A stretch of 64,000 bases of DNA from Gallionella sp. GTDB lineage: Bacteria; Pseudomonadota; Gammaproteobacteria; Burkholderiales; Gallionellaceae. Position numbers and translations under genes: made by a program. The stretch spans positions 287,500 to 351,499 of the forward strand of contig JAQVVH010000001.1 of the NCBI GenBank assembly GCA_028699065.1. The letters run 5' to 3'. Numbering within the stretch: position 1 is the first letter of the stretch; each line of letters starts with the position of its first letter. This document shows positions 19,758 to 27,736 of the stretch, piece by piece. The notes beneath the pieces were generated by a model, which worked only from the letters and a program-made list of their open reading frames with translations, was not told where the DNA came from and searched no databases.

Positions 19758-19905
19758 AGCACTGGATCGCCGCGCTGCGCTCGCGATGACAACCCACTGG
19801 ACTGCCGCGCCCTAGCGGGCTCGCAGTGACGGGAAAAATGAGGCTCGCGATGACAACATCCGCGCCGGTCATTGCGAAGGCCGTCAGGCCTGTGGCAATC
19901 CAGCC
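19758..19905. repeat. Cluster of dispersed palindromic repeat arms
   Basis: Contains one ctggatcgccgcgctgcgct-type arm, two diverged arms (ctggactgccgcgccctagc type and a partial one) and one arm of the gtcattgcgaaggccgtcag type. It fills the space between the Fic gene and the HigA-type antitoxin. Confidence 0.85.
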
Positions 19906-19949
19906 AAATAAAAAAGCCTTAAAGGCCCTTAAATCACTATGCCGCTGTA

Positions 19950-20258
19950 TTAAGCGTGATGAAGTTCAACCGTGCGACCGGCGCGGGTAGCCAGGGTCAC
20001 CAGCATGTCGAGGCTGAATTTATCGCGCTTACCGCGAACCAAGTCGGACACGCGAGATTGACCGATACCGAGCTGCTGGGCGGCTTCCATTTGCGTCCAA
20101 CCGTGTTCGGTGATCGATTCACGGATACGAGCCATCAATTCAGCACGCATTTTCATCAATGTCGCCTCTTCTGGAGAAAATCCCAAATCCAGAAACACAT
20201 TGCCACAGCTTTCAGTGATTCGGGCATCATCAGAATTGGGTGCAATCTTTTGGCTCAT
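19950..20258 (-). CDS. XRE-family antitoxin (HigA-like)
   Basis: 102 residues. A helix-turn-helix of the Xre type (WTQMEAAQQLGIGQSRVSDLVRGK, about residues 53-76) is followed by a short tail typical of HigA2/NadS-like antitoxins. It lies 3 bp downstream of the RelE/HigB-like toxin gene. The product should bind its own promoter and neutralise the toxin. Toxin-first order is characteristic of higBA loci. Confidence 0.88.
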   Translation of the reverse strand: MSQKIAPNSDDARITESCGNVFLDLGFSPEEATLMKMRAELMARIRESITEHGWTQMEAAQQLGIGQSRVSDLVRGKRDKFSLDMLVTLATRAGRTVELHHA

Positions 20259-20261
20259 GGT

Positions 20262-20576
20262 TCAATCTCCTATCAGTTTGTAACGTCGTCTCGCCAAATC
20301 CAAATCAGATTGGCTGGTTTTTTGGGTCTTCTTTTGGAAAGCGTGTAGCACATACACCGCATCGCCTCGTTTGGCGACATAAAGCACACGCCATTCGCCC
20401 AGAATATGCACCCGAATTTCATAGACACCCGAACCTACCGACATCATCGGCTTGAAGTCCGACGGCATTTCACCACGCTGAACGGCATCCAACTCAAACC
20501 CCGCCTCACGCCTCGCTTCAGTGGGGAAGTTTTTCAGGTCATCCAGGCTATCGCCCATAAATCGAAGTGTTTTCAC
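20262..20576 (-). CDS. RelE/HigB-superfamily toxin (Gp49-like)
   Basis: 104 residues, GTG start at 20576. It has the Gp49/HigB-like pattern: FPTEARREAGFELDAVQRGE, then GVYEIRVHILGEWRVLYVAK and the VLHAFQKKTQKTS tail, which in the family forms the RNase surface acting on ribosome-bound mRNA. The full family length is present, so it looks intact. Predicted to be transcribed from a promoter whose start site falls next to the GTG, that is, a leaderless message. Confidence 0.88.
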   Translation of the reverse strand: MKTLRFMGDSLDDLKNFPTEARREAGFELDAVQRGEMPSDFKPMMSVGSGVYEIRVHILGEWRVLYVAKRGDAVYVLHAFQKKTQKTSQSDLDLARRRYKLIGD

Positions 20577-20583
20577 GGGACAA

Positions 20584-20611
20584 ATTATATAAGTAGTTTA
20601 ATAAATATCAA
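20584..20611 (-). promoter_or_regulatory. Promoter of the higBA-like pair
   Basis: On the minus strand TTGATA (20606-20611), a 16 bp spacer and a perfect TATAAT (20584-20589). The -10 ends only 7 bp from the GTG start codon at 20576, so transcription should begin at or next to the start codon. Confidence 0.65.
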
Positions 20612-20651
20612 GATAAATTGATAATCATTGACAACCACCGCGTCATTGCGA

Positions 20652-20705
20652 TAGCCAGCGACTTGCCAGCTTGCTGGCTTAGTCGATTGGCTAGTAGTTC
20701 CATCA
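20652..20705 (-). repeat. Nested hairpin element, copy 1 (54 bp)
   Basis: Lies inside a repeat arm: the flanks cgtcattgcga and ggagcgaagcgacg join to give an uninterrupted arm. Read on the minus strand it starts TGATGGAACTACTAGCCAAT and ends GCTGGTTA, with a nested stem CGACT/AGTCG and GCCAGC/GCTGGC. Same site and subtype as copy 4. Confidence 0.8.
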
Positions 20706-21084
20706 GGAGCGAAGCGACGTGGCAATCCAGCCGCCTTTATCCAACAACGCTTTTCACAAAACCAAACCCTGGATCGCCGCGCTACGCTCGCGATGACAAA
20801 CCCTGGATCGCCGCGCTGCGCTCGCGATGACAACCCGCCGCGTCATTGCGAGGAGCGAAGCGACGTGGCAATCCAGCCGCCTTTATCCAACAACGCTTTT
20901 CACAAAACTAAATCCTGGATCACCGCGCTGCGCTCGCGATGACAAACCCTGGATCGCCGCGCTGCGCTCGCGATGACAACCCGCCGCGTCATTGCGAGGA
21001 GCGAAGCGACGTGGCAATCCAGCCGCCTTTATCCAACAACGCCTTTCGCAAAACCAAACCCTGGATCGCCGCGCTGCGCTCGCG

Positions 21085-21142
21085 TAACCAGCCACTTGCA
21101 CCGCACTTTGCGGGCTTAGTGGATTGGCTAGTAGTTTCATCA
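21085..21142 (-). repeat. Nested hairpin element, copy 2 (58 bp)
   Basis: Splits a right arm between cgctcgcg and atgac. Long subtype with the stem CCACT/AGTGG, a double change from copy 1 that keeps pairing. Confidence 0.8.
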
Positions 21143-21180
21143 ATGACAACCCACTGGACTGCCGCGTCACATTATCCTGC

Positions 21181-21220
21181 GCAACACCGAGAGCGGACGC
21201 GGCCCAACGATACTCATGTC
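21181..21220 (-). pseudogene. 40 bp remnant of a sugar transferase gene
   Basis: On the minus strand the codons read [13 protein letters not shown], the hallmark of WcaJ-type polyprenyl-phosphate sugar transferases. It matches 37 of 40 bases of the larger sugar transferase fragment at 24514-24553. The rest of the gene is missing; the flanks are repeat DNA on one side and the promoter region of the AAA ATPase gene on the other. Confidence 0.7.
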
Positions 21221-21309
21221 AGGTTGTGATTGTTTTTAAATCCCGATTATCTGGTAATACAATCCCAAATAGACTATAGTATTTTCCCAATCAGACGAGC
21301 CTGCTTTCC

Positions 21310-22611
21310 ATGCTTGATACCAACATCACTACACCCATCTTTCCCCGAGGCATCCAGCCCAGAGTCCTGGATGCGCTGGCAGACACGCCCGTCGTTTTGC
21401 TTAGCGGCCCCCGGCAGGCTGGCAAAACAACCCTGGTGCGTCAGTTGGCCAGCCCCACCCGCAAATATTTGACACTGGACGATGAAGCCACCCGACTTGC
21501 CGCCAAGGAAGACCCGGTGGGTCTGATTCGTAGTATCGACACTGCGGTGATAGACGAAATTCAGCGCGCCCCGGAATTGCTACTGGCCATCAAGAAAGCC
21601 GTGGACGAAGATCGCCGCCCCGGTCGTTTCTTATTAACCGGTTCGGCCAACCTGATGGCGCTGCCCACCGTCGCCGACTCGCTTGCGGGGAGAATGGAAA
21701 CACTGATATTGCTCCCATTAGCGCAATCGGAAATTGCTCCCGCACCGGGCGCATCAATTTCATGGCTCGATACTTTGTTCTCCGGTGACCTACTGACTGC
21801 CACTGCACCCAAGGTAGGCGCCACCCTGGTCGAACAGGTCATCCGAGGAGGCTACCCCGAAGCGCTGACACGAACCGACAACCGTCGCCGCAGAACTTGG
21901 GCACGACAATACATTGATGCACTCATCCAACGCGACATCAAGGACATCGCCAGCATCGACAAACTGGATCAAGTACCGCGTCTGCTCAGGGCACTGGCCC
22001 AAAGCGCCGGCCAGCTATGCAACTACAGCAAATTGGGTGGGCAAATCGGCATCGACCACAAAACCGCCAGCAAATATATCGCCGTGTTCGAGCAAATGTA
22101 TTTGATGCAGCGCATCACAGTATGGTCGGGCAATCGCCTTTCCCGCCTGCTGAAAACGCCCAAGTTACAATTTCTGGATTCCGGCCTGTTAAGCGCGCTG
22201 ACCGACTTTTCAGACACATTGGCGCAGCGAAAACTGTTTGGTCAATTACTGGAAAGTTTTGTGTTTGCCGAGCTGCGCAAACAAACCACCTGGTCCGAAG
22301 GCGAATATGGAATTTATTACTACCGCGACAAAGACCAGAACGAAGTAGATTTCGTCATTGAGAATGCGTCGGGCGAAATTATCGGCATCGAGGTTAAGGC
22401 TGCCGCGAGCGTTTCGGTCAGCGATCTCCTCGGACTAAAGAAATTAGCCAGCGTTGCCCAGCAAACTTTCAAGGCAGGATATATTCTCTACGATGGAACC
22501 GAAACCTTGCCGCTCGGTTCAGCCAATGGCTGCCCGTTATGGGCTATACCCATCTCAACGCTTAGTAGTTGCTCGAATACCTCGAAATTGAATAAGTCGC
22601 CACTTCATTAA
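21310..22611 (+). CDS. AAA-type ATPase with DUF4143 C-terminal domain
   Basis: 433 residues. N-terminal P-loop GPRQAGKTT (residues 33-41), Walker B in AVIDEIQRAPELL, and the GRFLLTGSANLMAL sensor region; C-terminal DUF4143 part (FLDSGLLSAL, ESFVFAELRK, YYYRDKDQNEVDFVIE, GIEVKAAASV), whose E..D..E.K pattern resembles a PD-(D/E)XK nuclease fold. Members are common stand-alone accessory genes in bacteria; the cellular role is not established. It lies between two sugar transferase remnants and is flanked by repeat arrays. Confidence 0.85.
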   Translation: MLDTNITTPIFPRGIQPRVLDALADTPVVLLSGPRQAGKTTLVRQLASPTRKYLTLDDEATRLAAKEDPVGLIRSIDTAVIDEIQRAPELLLAIKKAVDEDRRPGRFLLTGSANLMALPTVADSLAGRMETLILLPLAQSEIAPAPGASISWLDTLFSGDLLTATAPKVGATLVEQVIRGGYPEALTRTDNRRRRTWARQYIDALIQRDIKDIASIDKLDQVPRLLRALAQSAGQLCNYSKLGGQIGIDHKTASKYIAVFEQMYLMQRITVWSGNRLSRLLKTPKLQFLDSGLLSALTDFSDTLAQRKLFGQLLESFVFAELRKQTTWSEGEYGIYYYRDKDQNEVDFVIENASGEIIGIEVKAAASVSVSDLLGLKKLASVAQQTFKAGYILYDGTETLPLGSANGCPLWAIPISTLSSCSNTSKLNKSPLH

Positions 22612-22629
22612 TGCCCCCCATCCTTCACA

Positions 22630-22975
22630 AAACCAAACCCTGGATCGCCGCGCTGCGCTCGCGTAACCAGCCACTTGCCCCGCACTTTGGGGCTTAGTGG
22701 ATTGGCTAGTAGTTTCATCAATGACAACCCGCCGCGTCATTGCGAACCCCGAAGGGGTGTGGCAATCCAGTCGCCTTTATCCAACAACGCTTTTCACAAA
22801 ACCAAACCCTGGATCGCCGCGCTACGCTCGCGATGACAACCCACTGGACTGCCGCGCCCTAGCGGGCTCGCAGTGACGGGAGAAATGAGGCTCGCGATGA
22901 CCACCCACTGGACTGCCGCGCCCTAGCGGGCTCGCAGTGACGGGAAAAATGAGGCTCGCGATGACAACCCGCAGC
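22630..22975. repeat. Cluster of dispersed palindromic repeats
   Basis: Five arms between the AAA ATPase and the second Fic gene, including two near-identical tandem copies of the diverged ctggactgccgcgccctagc arm (about 22844 and 22906) separated by 62 bp. One arm carries hairpin element copy 3. No gene is visible in this 450 bp gap. Confidence 0.85.
22664..22720 (-). repeat. Nested hairpin element, copy 3 (57 bp)
   Basis: Splits a right arm between cgctcgcg and atgac, the same position as copy 2. Long subtype with CCACT/AGTGG and a CCCC/GGGG tip stem. Confidence 0.8.
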
Positions 22976-22992
22976 GACCCGCCCCTTATTTT

Positions 22993-23049
22993 TTGGGTGT
23001 TAATGGGTGTATTTTTGGGTGCCTCGCTTAATTGGGTGTAATTGGGTGT
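22993..23049 (+). promoter_or_regulatory. Five iterated TTGGGTGT repeats before the second Fic gene
   Basis: Copies of (T/A)TGGGTG(T/C) start at 22993, 23003, 23015, 23032 and 23042, with spacings of 10, 12, 17 and 10 bp, ending 12 bp before the ATG at 23062. Probable operator array for the winged helix of the Fic protein (inference). No clear promoter hexamers could be singled out among them. Confidence 0.5.
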
Positions 23050-23061
23050 ATTATTGGCGCC

Positions 23062-24111
23062 ATGTTTCGAACCGACGCCATACAAATCACGCCAGAAATT
23101 CTGTCGCTGATCGCCAGAATTGATGAGTTCAAAGGAGCATGGCGCGCCTTGGGCACGCTCGCCCCAGATCGTCTGTCGGCACTGCGCCGGGTCGCCACCA
23201 TCGAAAGCATCGGCTCATCCACCCGAATTGAAGGCAGCAAACTTTCCGACCGTGAAGTTGAACGCTTGCTGTCCAACCTGCAGATCAAGAATTTCACCAG
23301 CCGGGATGAGCAGGAAGTCGCAGGCTATGCCGAGTTGATGGAGCTGGTGTTTACGTCCTGGCCGGACATAGCCTTCACTGAGAATCACATCAAACAGTTG
23401 CACCAGAATCTGCTCACCTACAGCGAAAAAGATGCCTGGCACCGCGGCAACTACAAAACCACCTCCAACAGCGTCGCCGCCTTTGACGAAAATGGCACAC
23501 AGATCGGAATCGTGTTTCAGACAGCCACGCCATTCGATACGCCCCGGCTGATGACCGAACTGGTTACCTGGGTGCAACAAGCGCGTGCTGCGGGACATTT
23601 GCACCCGTTATTGATCATCGCACTATGGGTGGTGGTATTTCTCGAAATCCATCCCTTCCAGGACGGCAATGGTCGACTCTCCCGCGTGCTGACGACCCTG
23701 CTACTGTTACAGGCTGGTTATGCCTACGTTCCCTATAGCTCGCTGGAAAGCATCATCGAGCAAAGCAAGGAAGCCTATTACCTGGCGTTACGGCAAACCC
23801 AAGCAACAATCCGCACCGATGCTCCAAACTGGCAACCGTGGCTGATATTTTTTCTGCGCTCGCTCAACGAGCAGGTTCGACGGCTAGAAAAGAAAGTGGA
23901 GCGCGAAAAGCGGGTACTGGCGACACTACCCGAACTATCCTTGCAGATCGTCGAATTTGCGCGCGAACATGGCCGCATCACGATGATGGATGCCATCAAA
24001 CTGACGGGCGCCAGCCGAAACACCCTGAAGCAGCACCTCCGCGACCTGACCGAGCGCAACCATCTGCAGCAGCACGGCAGCGGACGGGGGGTGTGGTACG
24101 GGCTGACGTAA
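23062..24111 (+). CDS. Fic family protein, class II
   Basis: 349 residues from ATG 23062; the longer frame from 23032 would start inside the operator repeats. Inhibitory motif STRIEG at residues 53-58, Fic catalytic motif HPFQDGNGRLSR at about residue 197, and a C-terminal winged helix (RITMMDAIKLTGASRNTLKQHLRDLTERN). Predicted AMP transferase autoinhibited by its N-terminal helix. Unlike the first Fic gene it has a DUF4172-like spacer length, and the two proteins are clearly only distant relatives. Confidence 0.88.
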   Translation: MFRTDAIQITPEILSLIARIDEFKGAWRALGTLAPDRLSALRRVATIESIGSSTRIEGSKLSDREVERLLSNLQIKNFTSRDEQEVAGYAELMELVFTSWPDIAFTENHIKQLHQNLLTYSEKDAWHRGNYKTTSNSVAAFDENGTQIGIVFQTATPFDTPRLMTELVTWVQQARAAGHLHPLLIIALWVVVFLEIHPFQDGNGRLSRVLTTLLLLQAGYAYVPYSSLESIIEQSKEAYYLALRQTQATIRTDAPNWQPWLIFFLRSLNEQVRRLEKKVEREKRVLATLPELSLQIVEFAREHGRITMMDAIKLTGASRNTLKQHLRDLTERNHLQQHGSGRGVWYGLT

Positions 24112-24141
24112 CGCCGTCAGTTCGATTCCGCCCGGCTTGGG

Positions 24142-24166
24142 AATTAAACCCCCGTCCGCAAAAGAC
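24142..24166 (-). other. Fragment resembling the 3' end of tmRNA, inverted
   Basis: The plus strand here (gggaattaaacccccgtccg then caa) matches the reverse complement of the ssrA T-arm region (18194-18220) at all but two or three positions, but the T-stem pairing is lost. It may be a remnant of an attachment site from an element that used ssrA, or chance similarity. Confidence 0.35.
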
Positions 24167-24168
24167 AA

Positions 24169-24283
24169 CCTACCGCGTCATTGCGAGTCGCCACAGGCGA
24201 CGTGGCAATCCAGTCGCCTTTATCCAACAACGCACTTCACAAAACCAAACCCTGGATCGCCGCGCTGCGCTCGCGATGACAAC
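24169..24283. repeat. Composite dispersed repeat (left arm, linker, right arm)
   Basis: One full unit: an arm of the gtcattgcgagtcgccacag type, the linker gcctttatccaacaacgc, and a ctggatcgccgcgctgcgct arm. It ends just before the sugar transferase fragment. Confidence 0.85.
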
Positions 24284-24285
24284 CG

Positions 24286-24646
24286 CTAATGTCCCCCGCC
24301 TTTCACAATCACTAAAATCCCGCGCCAGATCACCCACAAATCCAACATCAACAAACCAAAAGATGAGCGCTTCATATACTCATCAACATACTCGTATTCA
24401 TAGACAGGGTTCCCCATTTCCGCCGTCCCCTTGTTAATGTGCCCGAGCCCCAGCAGCCCGCCTCGAATCAAAGAGCGAGTGACATTCCCCCTGCGCCTTA
24501 TCCCGCTCATAGTGCAAAACCGATAGCGGACGCGGCCCCACGATACTCATGTCTCCTACCAGCACACTCCAAAACTGCGGCAGCTCATCCAGATAAAACT
24601 TCTTGGCAAAGCTCCCAACATGAGTCCGGCTATTGGCGTTTTACGA
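24286..24646 (-). pseudogene. Truncated, frameshifted sugar transferase (WcaJ-type)
   Basis: The minus strand encodes the C-terminal end of a bacterial sugar transferase: [24 protein letters not shown], then after a frame change [18 protein letters not shown] and YVDEYMKRSSFGLLMLDLWV. The two frames join at a run of five C (24487-24491); one base fewer restores the frame. The N-terminal membrane and core parts are absent. Such enzymes start polysaccharide assembly on undecaprenyl phosphate, so this is probably a relic of a former polysaccharide locus. Confidence 0.75.
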
Positions 24647-24794
24647 AAGAGCGAAGCGCAGCTTTTTGGCAAATGCTTTCACGGTGGCGTACCAGAAGTC
24701 TGCGGCTCGTTACGGCGACCTTATGTCGCACATCAATGAGGGTGGCCTGCTGGCACTATCTCAACTTAAATTCTCATCCGCACTCAATCAATAA
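24633..24794 (+). other. Short open tail, possible 3' remnant of an unknown gene
   Basis: A plus-strand frame without a start ends at TAA 24792-24794 and reads ALSQLKFSSALNQ at its end, with a plausible amphipathic middle (AYQKSAARYGDLM). It abuts the sugar transferase fragment. I do not recognise the family; it may be non-coding. The rest of the gap to hipB (24795-24890) holds nothing I can identify. Confidence 0.2.
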
Positions 24795-24890
24795 GGAACT
24801 AAACAAGAAACTTTGGCGATATTTCCATTTCCTTCATAATGACTAAACAGCTTCACCCCAGATGCAATACAGTTAATCACAAATATATAG

Positions 24891-24935
24891 TTTCATATAA
24901 TTTTTAAACTACCTTATAATGCGTTTTATATGAAA
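24891..24935 (+). promoter_or_regulatory. hipBA promoter with inverted-repeat operator
   Basis: TATAAT at 24915-24920 with TTCATA 17 bp upstream (24892-24897). Perfect inverted repeat TTTCATATAA (24891-24900) / TTATATGAAA (24926-24935) brackets the -10; the right half overlaps the hipB ATG at 24930. Likely HipB autorepression site. Confidence 0.6.
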
Positions 24936-25265
24936 ACCGTCTCCCCTCCACCACTGCCTGTCGTGCGCAGCCTGAACCGCCTAGGTCAGGCGATTTCGCT
25001 CGCACGCCGACGCAGGCATCTGACGCAGCAGGATCTGGCAGAACGGATTGGCACATCCGCCAACACCGTGCGGCGCATGGAGGCGGGTTACCCAGGCACT
25101 GCGCTGGTTCATTTCGCAAGAGCCCTGCAGGTGTTCGGTGAGCTCGACAAGCTCGATCAGTTGCTCGACACCCCACAAGACACCATCGGCCTGACCCTGA
25201 TGGATGAAAAATTGCCCCAGCGCGTGCGCAAGTCCCGCAAGACGCCGGAATCAGGAGCGTTTTGA
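24930..25265 (+). CDS. hipB: HipB-like XRE antitoxin
   Basis: 111 residues. Xre helix-turn-helix (LTQQDLAERIGTSANTVRRMEAGYPG, about residues 31-56), then a helical stretch and a basic tail RKSRKTPESGAF that could be the HipA-interacting or degradation-prone end. Its TGA overlaps the hipA ATG (TGATG), so the pair is translationally coupled. It represses the operon and neutralises HipA in known systems. Confidence 0.88.
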   Translation: MKTVSPPPLPVVRSLNRLGQAISLARRRRHLTQQDLAERIGTSANTVRRMEAGYPGTALVHFARALQVFGELDKLDQLLDTPQDTIGLTLMDEKLPQRVRKSRKTPESGAF

Positions 25266-26545
25266 TGGCCACCAAACCCAGCTTCAAGCAGGCTGCCACC
25301 CGCACCCCGCTGGATGTCTTTCTGGGCAAGGCAGAAAAGCCGCTGGGACGGCTCATCTTCGTCAAGGACGGTCAACGGGAGTTTTCTCAATTCGCCTACA
25401 GCGACGAGTGGTTGGCAGATGCCCATTTCTTTGATGTATCACCCGACCTCAACCGCCAAAGCGGCTACCAACTGCGCAAACCACCGACCAAGAATGACAC
25501 CTGCTTCTTTTTAGCGCTAGCCGACACCGAACCGGATGCGTGGGGGCGGCGTGTGATCGCACGCGCACATGCGAAGGCCCGCGCCAAAGATGCGTCGCTG
25601 GGGCCGCTGACCGAAGCGGACTACCTCGCTTGCGTGGACGATTTCAGCCGAGTGGGCGCGCTGCGTCTGCGAGACGAGAATGGCCATTACCTGCGCAGCG
25701 TAGCAGAGGGTGCACGCTCAACGCCTGCGTTTTTGGAACTCGAAAAAATCCTGCTCGCATCACGGGCGGTGGAGATGAGCAAAGAGACAGCCGATGACTT
25801 GGCGTACCTACAGGGAAAAGGAACATCCCTTGGTGGTATGCGCCCAAAATGCACGATCCAGGATGCAGACGGCTCCTTGTCGTTGGGCAAGTTTCCCAGT
25901 GTGACCGATGAGCGTGCCGTCACGCGGGGCGAGGTGCTGGCACTGCGACTGGCCAAACTGGCAGGCATCGACAGTGCGCAAGCACGCATCGTGATGGTTC
26001 ATGGCCAGCCGATCGCCATGATTCGCCGCTTTGACCGCACACCCGAACAGAACCGCATCCCCTACATCTCTGGTGCCACGCTGTTGCAAGCCAACCGCGA
26101 CGACGAGCATTCGTACACGGAAATCATCGATGTGATGCGCACCAAGTGCGAGAACTTCATCCATGACGCCAGGCAGCTGTGGCGACGGCTTGTCTTCAAC
26201 CACCTGATCACAAATGTGGATGATCACCTACAAAACATTGGGTTTTTGTACAGCGGGAACAACCAATGGCGGCTGTCACCGGCATTTGATTTGAACCCTT
26301 TCCCTGACAAGGATCCGGAATCCAAAACCTGGCTCAGCGAAGACAGTGGCCCGATTGCGACGATCGAGCAGCTGCTTGATCAAGCAGCCCGCTTTGAGTT
26401 GTCACAGCCACAAGCCCAATCCATCCTTGACGAAGTGGTCGCGGCGGTGAAGCGATGGAGAGAAGTGGCTACCGCACCAGATGTTGGACTACAGGCGCAC
26501 GAAATCAATGACTTCAAGCCTGCGTTTGAGAGAAAAAACTATTGA
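25265..26545 (+). CDS. hipA: HipA-like serine/threonine kinase toxin
   Basis: 426 residues from ATG 25265 (an in-frame TTG three bases earlier is unlikely). N-terminal couple_hipA domain (PLGRLIFVKDGQREFSQFAY), then the kinase core: the glycine-rich region GTSLGGMRPKC, the catalytic loop NHLITNVDDHLQNIGFLY (about residue 312-329), and the Mg-binding LSPAFDLNPFP. HipA kinases phosphorylate aminoacyl-tRNA synthetases (GltX in E. coli) and induce dormancy. The 3' end overlaps antisense with the broken RES gene. Confidence 0.9.
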   Translation: MATKPSFKQAATRTPLDVFLGKAEKPLGRLIFVKDGQREFSQFAYSDEWLADAHFFDVSPDLNRQSGYQLRKPPTKNDTCFFLALADTEPDAWGRRVIARAHAKARAKDASLGPLTEADYLACVDDFSRVGALRLRDENGHYLRSVAEGARSTPAFLELEKILLASRAVEMSKETADDLAYLQGKGTSLGGMRPKCTIQDADGSLSLGKFPSVTDERAVTRGEVLALRLAKLAGIDSAQARIVMVHGQPIAMIRRFDRTPEQNRIPYISGATLLQANRDDEHSYTEIIDVMRTKCENFIHDARQLWRRLVFNHLITNVDDHLQNIGFLYSGNNQWRLSPAFDLNPFPDKDPESKTWLSEDSGPIATIEQLLDQAARFELSQPQAQSILDEVVAAVKRWREVATAPDVGLQAHEINDFKPAFERKNY

Positions 26546-26947
26546 TGGCACAAAGGATAGCCAAACCAGATAAAGCGCTGGCCAAGCTGATAGCGTCCCC
26601 CTCTCCAGATCTGCCCCAGGATTAAAACGGCCGCCGTAGGCAAGGAGACTTCCACCAGCAGATAAGGGATTCAAGCTGTGGGTATAAGTTGCAAGGCGAA
26701 ACCATTCATGAATTTCCAGTGGCTCATTGTCTTCCTGCTCCAATGCAGCCAGCAGTTCAGCCCATAAACGACGACGTTCCGGTTCCAGTGCGTAGTAAAG
26801 CGTGCGCTCCAGCTCATCAAGATCCTCGGAAAGTATTTTCCATTGCCGAAGACAAGCCTCAGAAAAACGGTCAAGCTCAAGGATACCCCTAGGCTCCACG
26901 CGCCCCACAGTCTTGCCCTGAGATGGAATGATTTTTCGCTGTCGCAC
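26489..26947 (-). pseudogene. RES-domain toxin, 3'-truncated
   Basis: Starts with GTG at 26947 behind a GGAGAAG ribosome site, 12 bp after the Xre antitoxin stop. The N-terminal two thirds show the RES pattern (GGRFNPG, WPALYLV), but the frame then departs and ends inside the hipA coding region, so the second half of the NAD-degrading domain is missing. RES toxins are normally about 150-230 residues with the GGRFN Arg and later Glu and Ser; here only the first is present. Probably inactive. Confidence 0.7.
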
Positions 26948-26959
26948 CCACTTCTCCGC

Positions 26960-27397
26960 TTAGTTTGACACTGGCGTTCCCACTTCCGACACCGAACGGC
27001 TTTCCAACATCGCGTTCAAAATAAACTTGCGCAAGCGCTCATAACGACCCAAACGAATCATGTCGCGTGGCGACACATCACCGAGCAGCGGGTTACGTGC
27101 TTTAAACCAAGCCACCGTCTTCCCGGCATCACCATCAAATACACGCGCCACCAGATTGATCGTCTGAGCAATCTCCTCCAAACGCTCACGCACAGGCTCC
27201 GGCATGGCATCATCAAAGCGCACCGATTTTGGCGAAACAGAAGCGATGCGGGAAACATCCTCCTTCTTTAGATTCAAAAAGCTTTGGACAGCTTTAGCAT
27301 TGAATCCCGCGCCACGGCCAAACTGCATGTAATCGTCCGGGACGCTATCGAACAAGTCAAACCGTCCTGTCCTAGCAGGTGAAGCATTGATCAGCAT
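26960..27397 (-). CDS. Xre/MbcA/ParS-type antitoxin of a RES module
   Basis: 145 residues with a C-terminal toxin-binding domain (ARVFDGDAGKTVAWFKARNPLLGDVSPRDMIRLGRYERL) and a degenerate helix-turn-helix in the middle (AVQSFLNLKKEDVSRIASVS). The pattern matches antitoxins paired with RES NAD phosphorylases. The gene looks intact although its toxin partner is truncated, so it may now act only as a regulator or be decaying. Confidence 0.85.
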   Translation of the reverse strand: MLINASPARTGRFDLFDSVPDDYMQFGRGAGFNAKAVQSFLNLKKEDVSRIASVSPKSVRFDDAMPEPVRERLEEIAQTINLVARVFDGDAGKTVAWFKARNPLLGDVSPRDMIRLGRYERLRKFILNAMLESRSVSEVGTPVSN

Positions 27398-27497
27398 GGC
27401 ATCGACCTCTGAATAAACATACTTGGGCCATCATTAAACCATCTTTAGACCAGCACTCCAAGGGGGCGAATACATTTTTATTCGCGCGGCAATTCAC

Positions 27498-27600
27498 CTA
27501 CCGCGTCATTGCGAATCGCCTCGGCAACGTGGCAATTCACTCCGAGCCCGTCATTGCGAGTCGCCATAGGCGACGTGGCAATCCAGTCGCCTTTATCCAA
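27498..27600. repeat. Dispersed palindromic repeat arms
   Basis: Two left-type arms (about 27503 and 27551), followed by the usual linker gcctttatccaa that leads into the 156 bp direct repeat. Upstream at 27466-27485 is a small hairpin GCGAATA/TATTCGC. No gene seen between the Xre antitoxin and 27864. Confidence 0.8.
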
Positions 27601-27736
27601 CGACGCCTTTCTCAAAACCAATCCATGAATCAAAACGCTGCGTAATAACCACCTACCTCCCCCTACCGAAAAGCGACCAGTTTCTTTCTACACAGCTCCG
27701 CAATTCGAGGATTTTGTGCCGAGAGTCTGGTAATCG
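27581..27736. repeat. 156 bp direct repeat, copy A
   Basis: Closely matches 30064-30219 over its whole length, including the stretch aattcgaggattttgtgccg. The two copies bracket the coiled-coil and AbiJ-like genes. Confidence 0.8.

Larger units (their letters stand above)
20641..21175. repeat. Array of dispersed palindromic repeats (about nine arms)
   Basis: Fills the gene-free stretch before the AAA ATPase. A composite unit of about 105 bp recurs: a left arm (cgtcattgcgaggagcgaag, then cgacgtggcaatccag), a linker starting gcctttatccaacaacgc, and a right arm (ctggatcgccgcgctgcgct then cgcgatgac). Left and right arms are diverged inverted versions of each other. Two arms are split by the smaller hairpin element (20652-20705, 21085-21142). 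Confidence 0.9.

Noticed and set aside
20883..21170. Minus-strand frame of 95 codons over the repeat array
   Set aside because: The translation is made of repeated arm sequence and matches similar frames at every other repeat cluster; not coding.
20641..21175. Regularly spaced repeats that could suggest a CRISPR array
   Set aside because: The units alternate in orientation, the spacers are themselves conserved linkers, and no cas gene is present; it is a dispersed palindromic repeat.
24439..24846. Plus-strand frame of 135 codons over the sugar transferase fragment
   Set aside because: Its first part is antisense to the clear sugar transferase codons and its composition is not protein-like; only a different frame (24633-24794) shows weak coding character.
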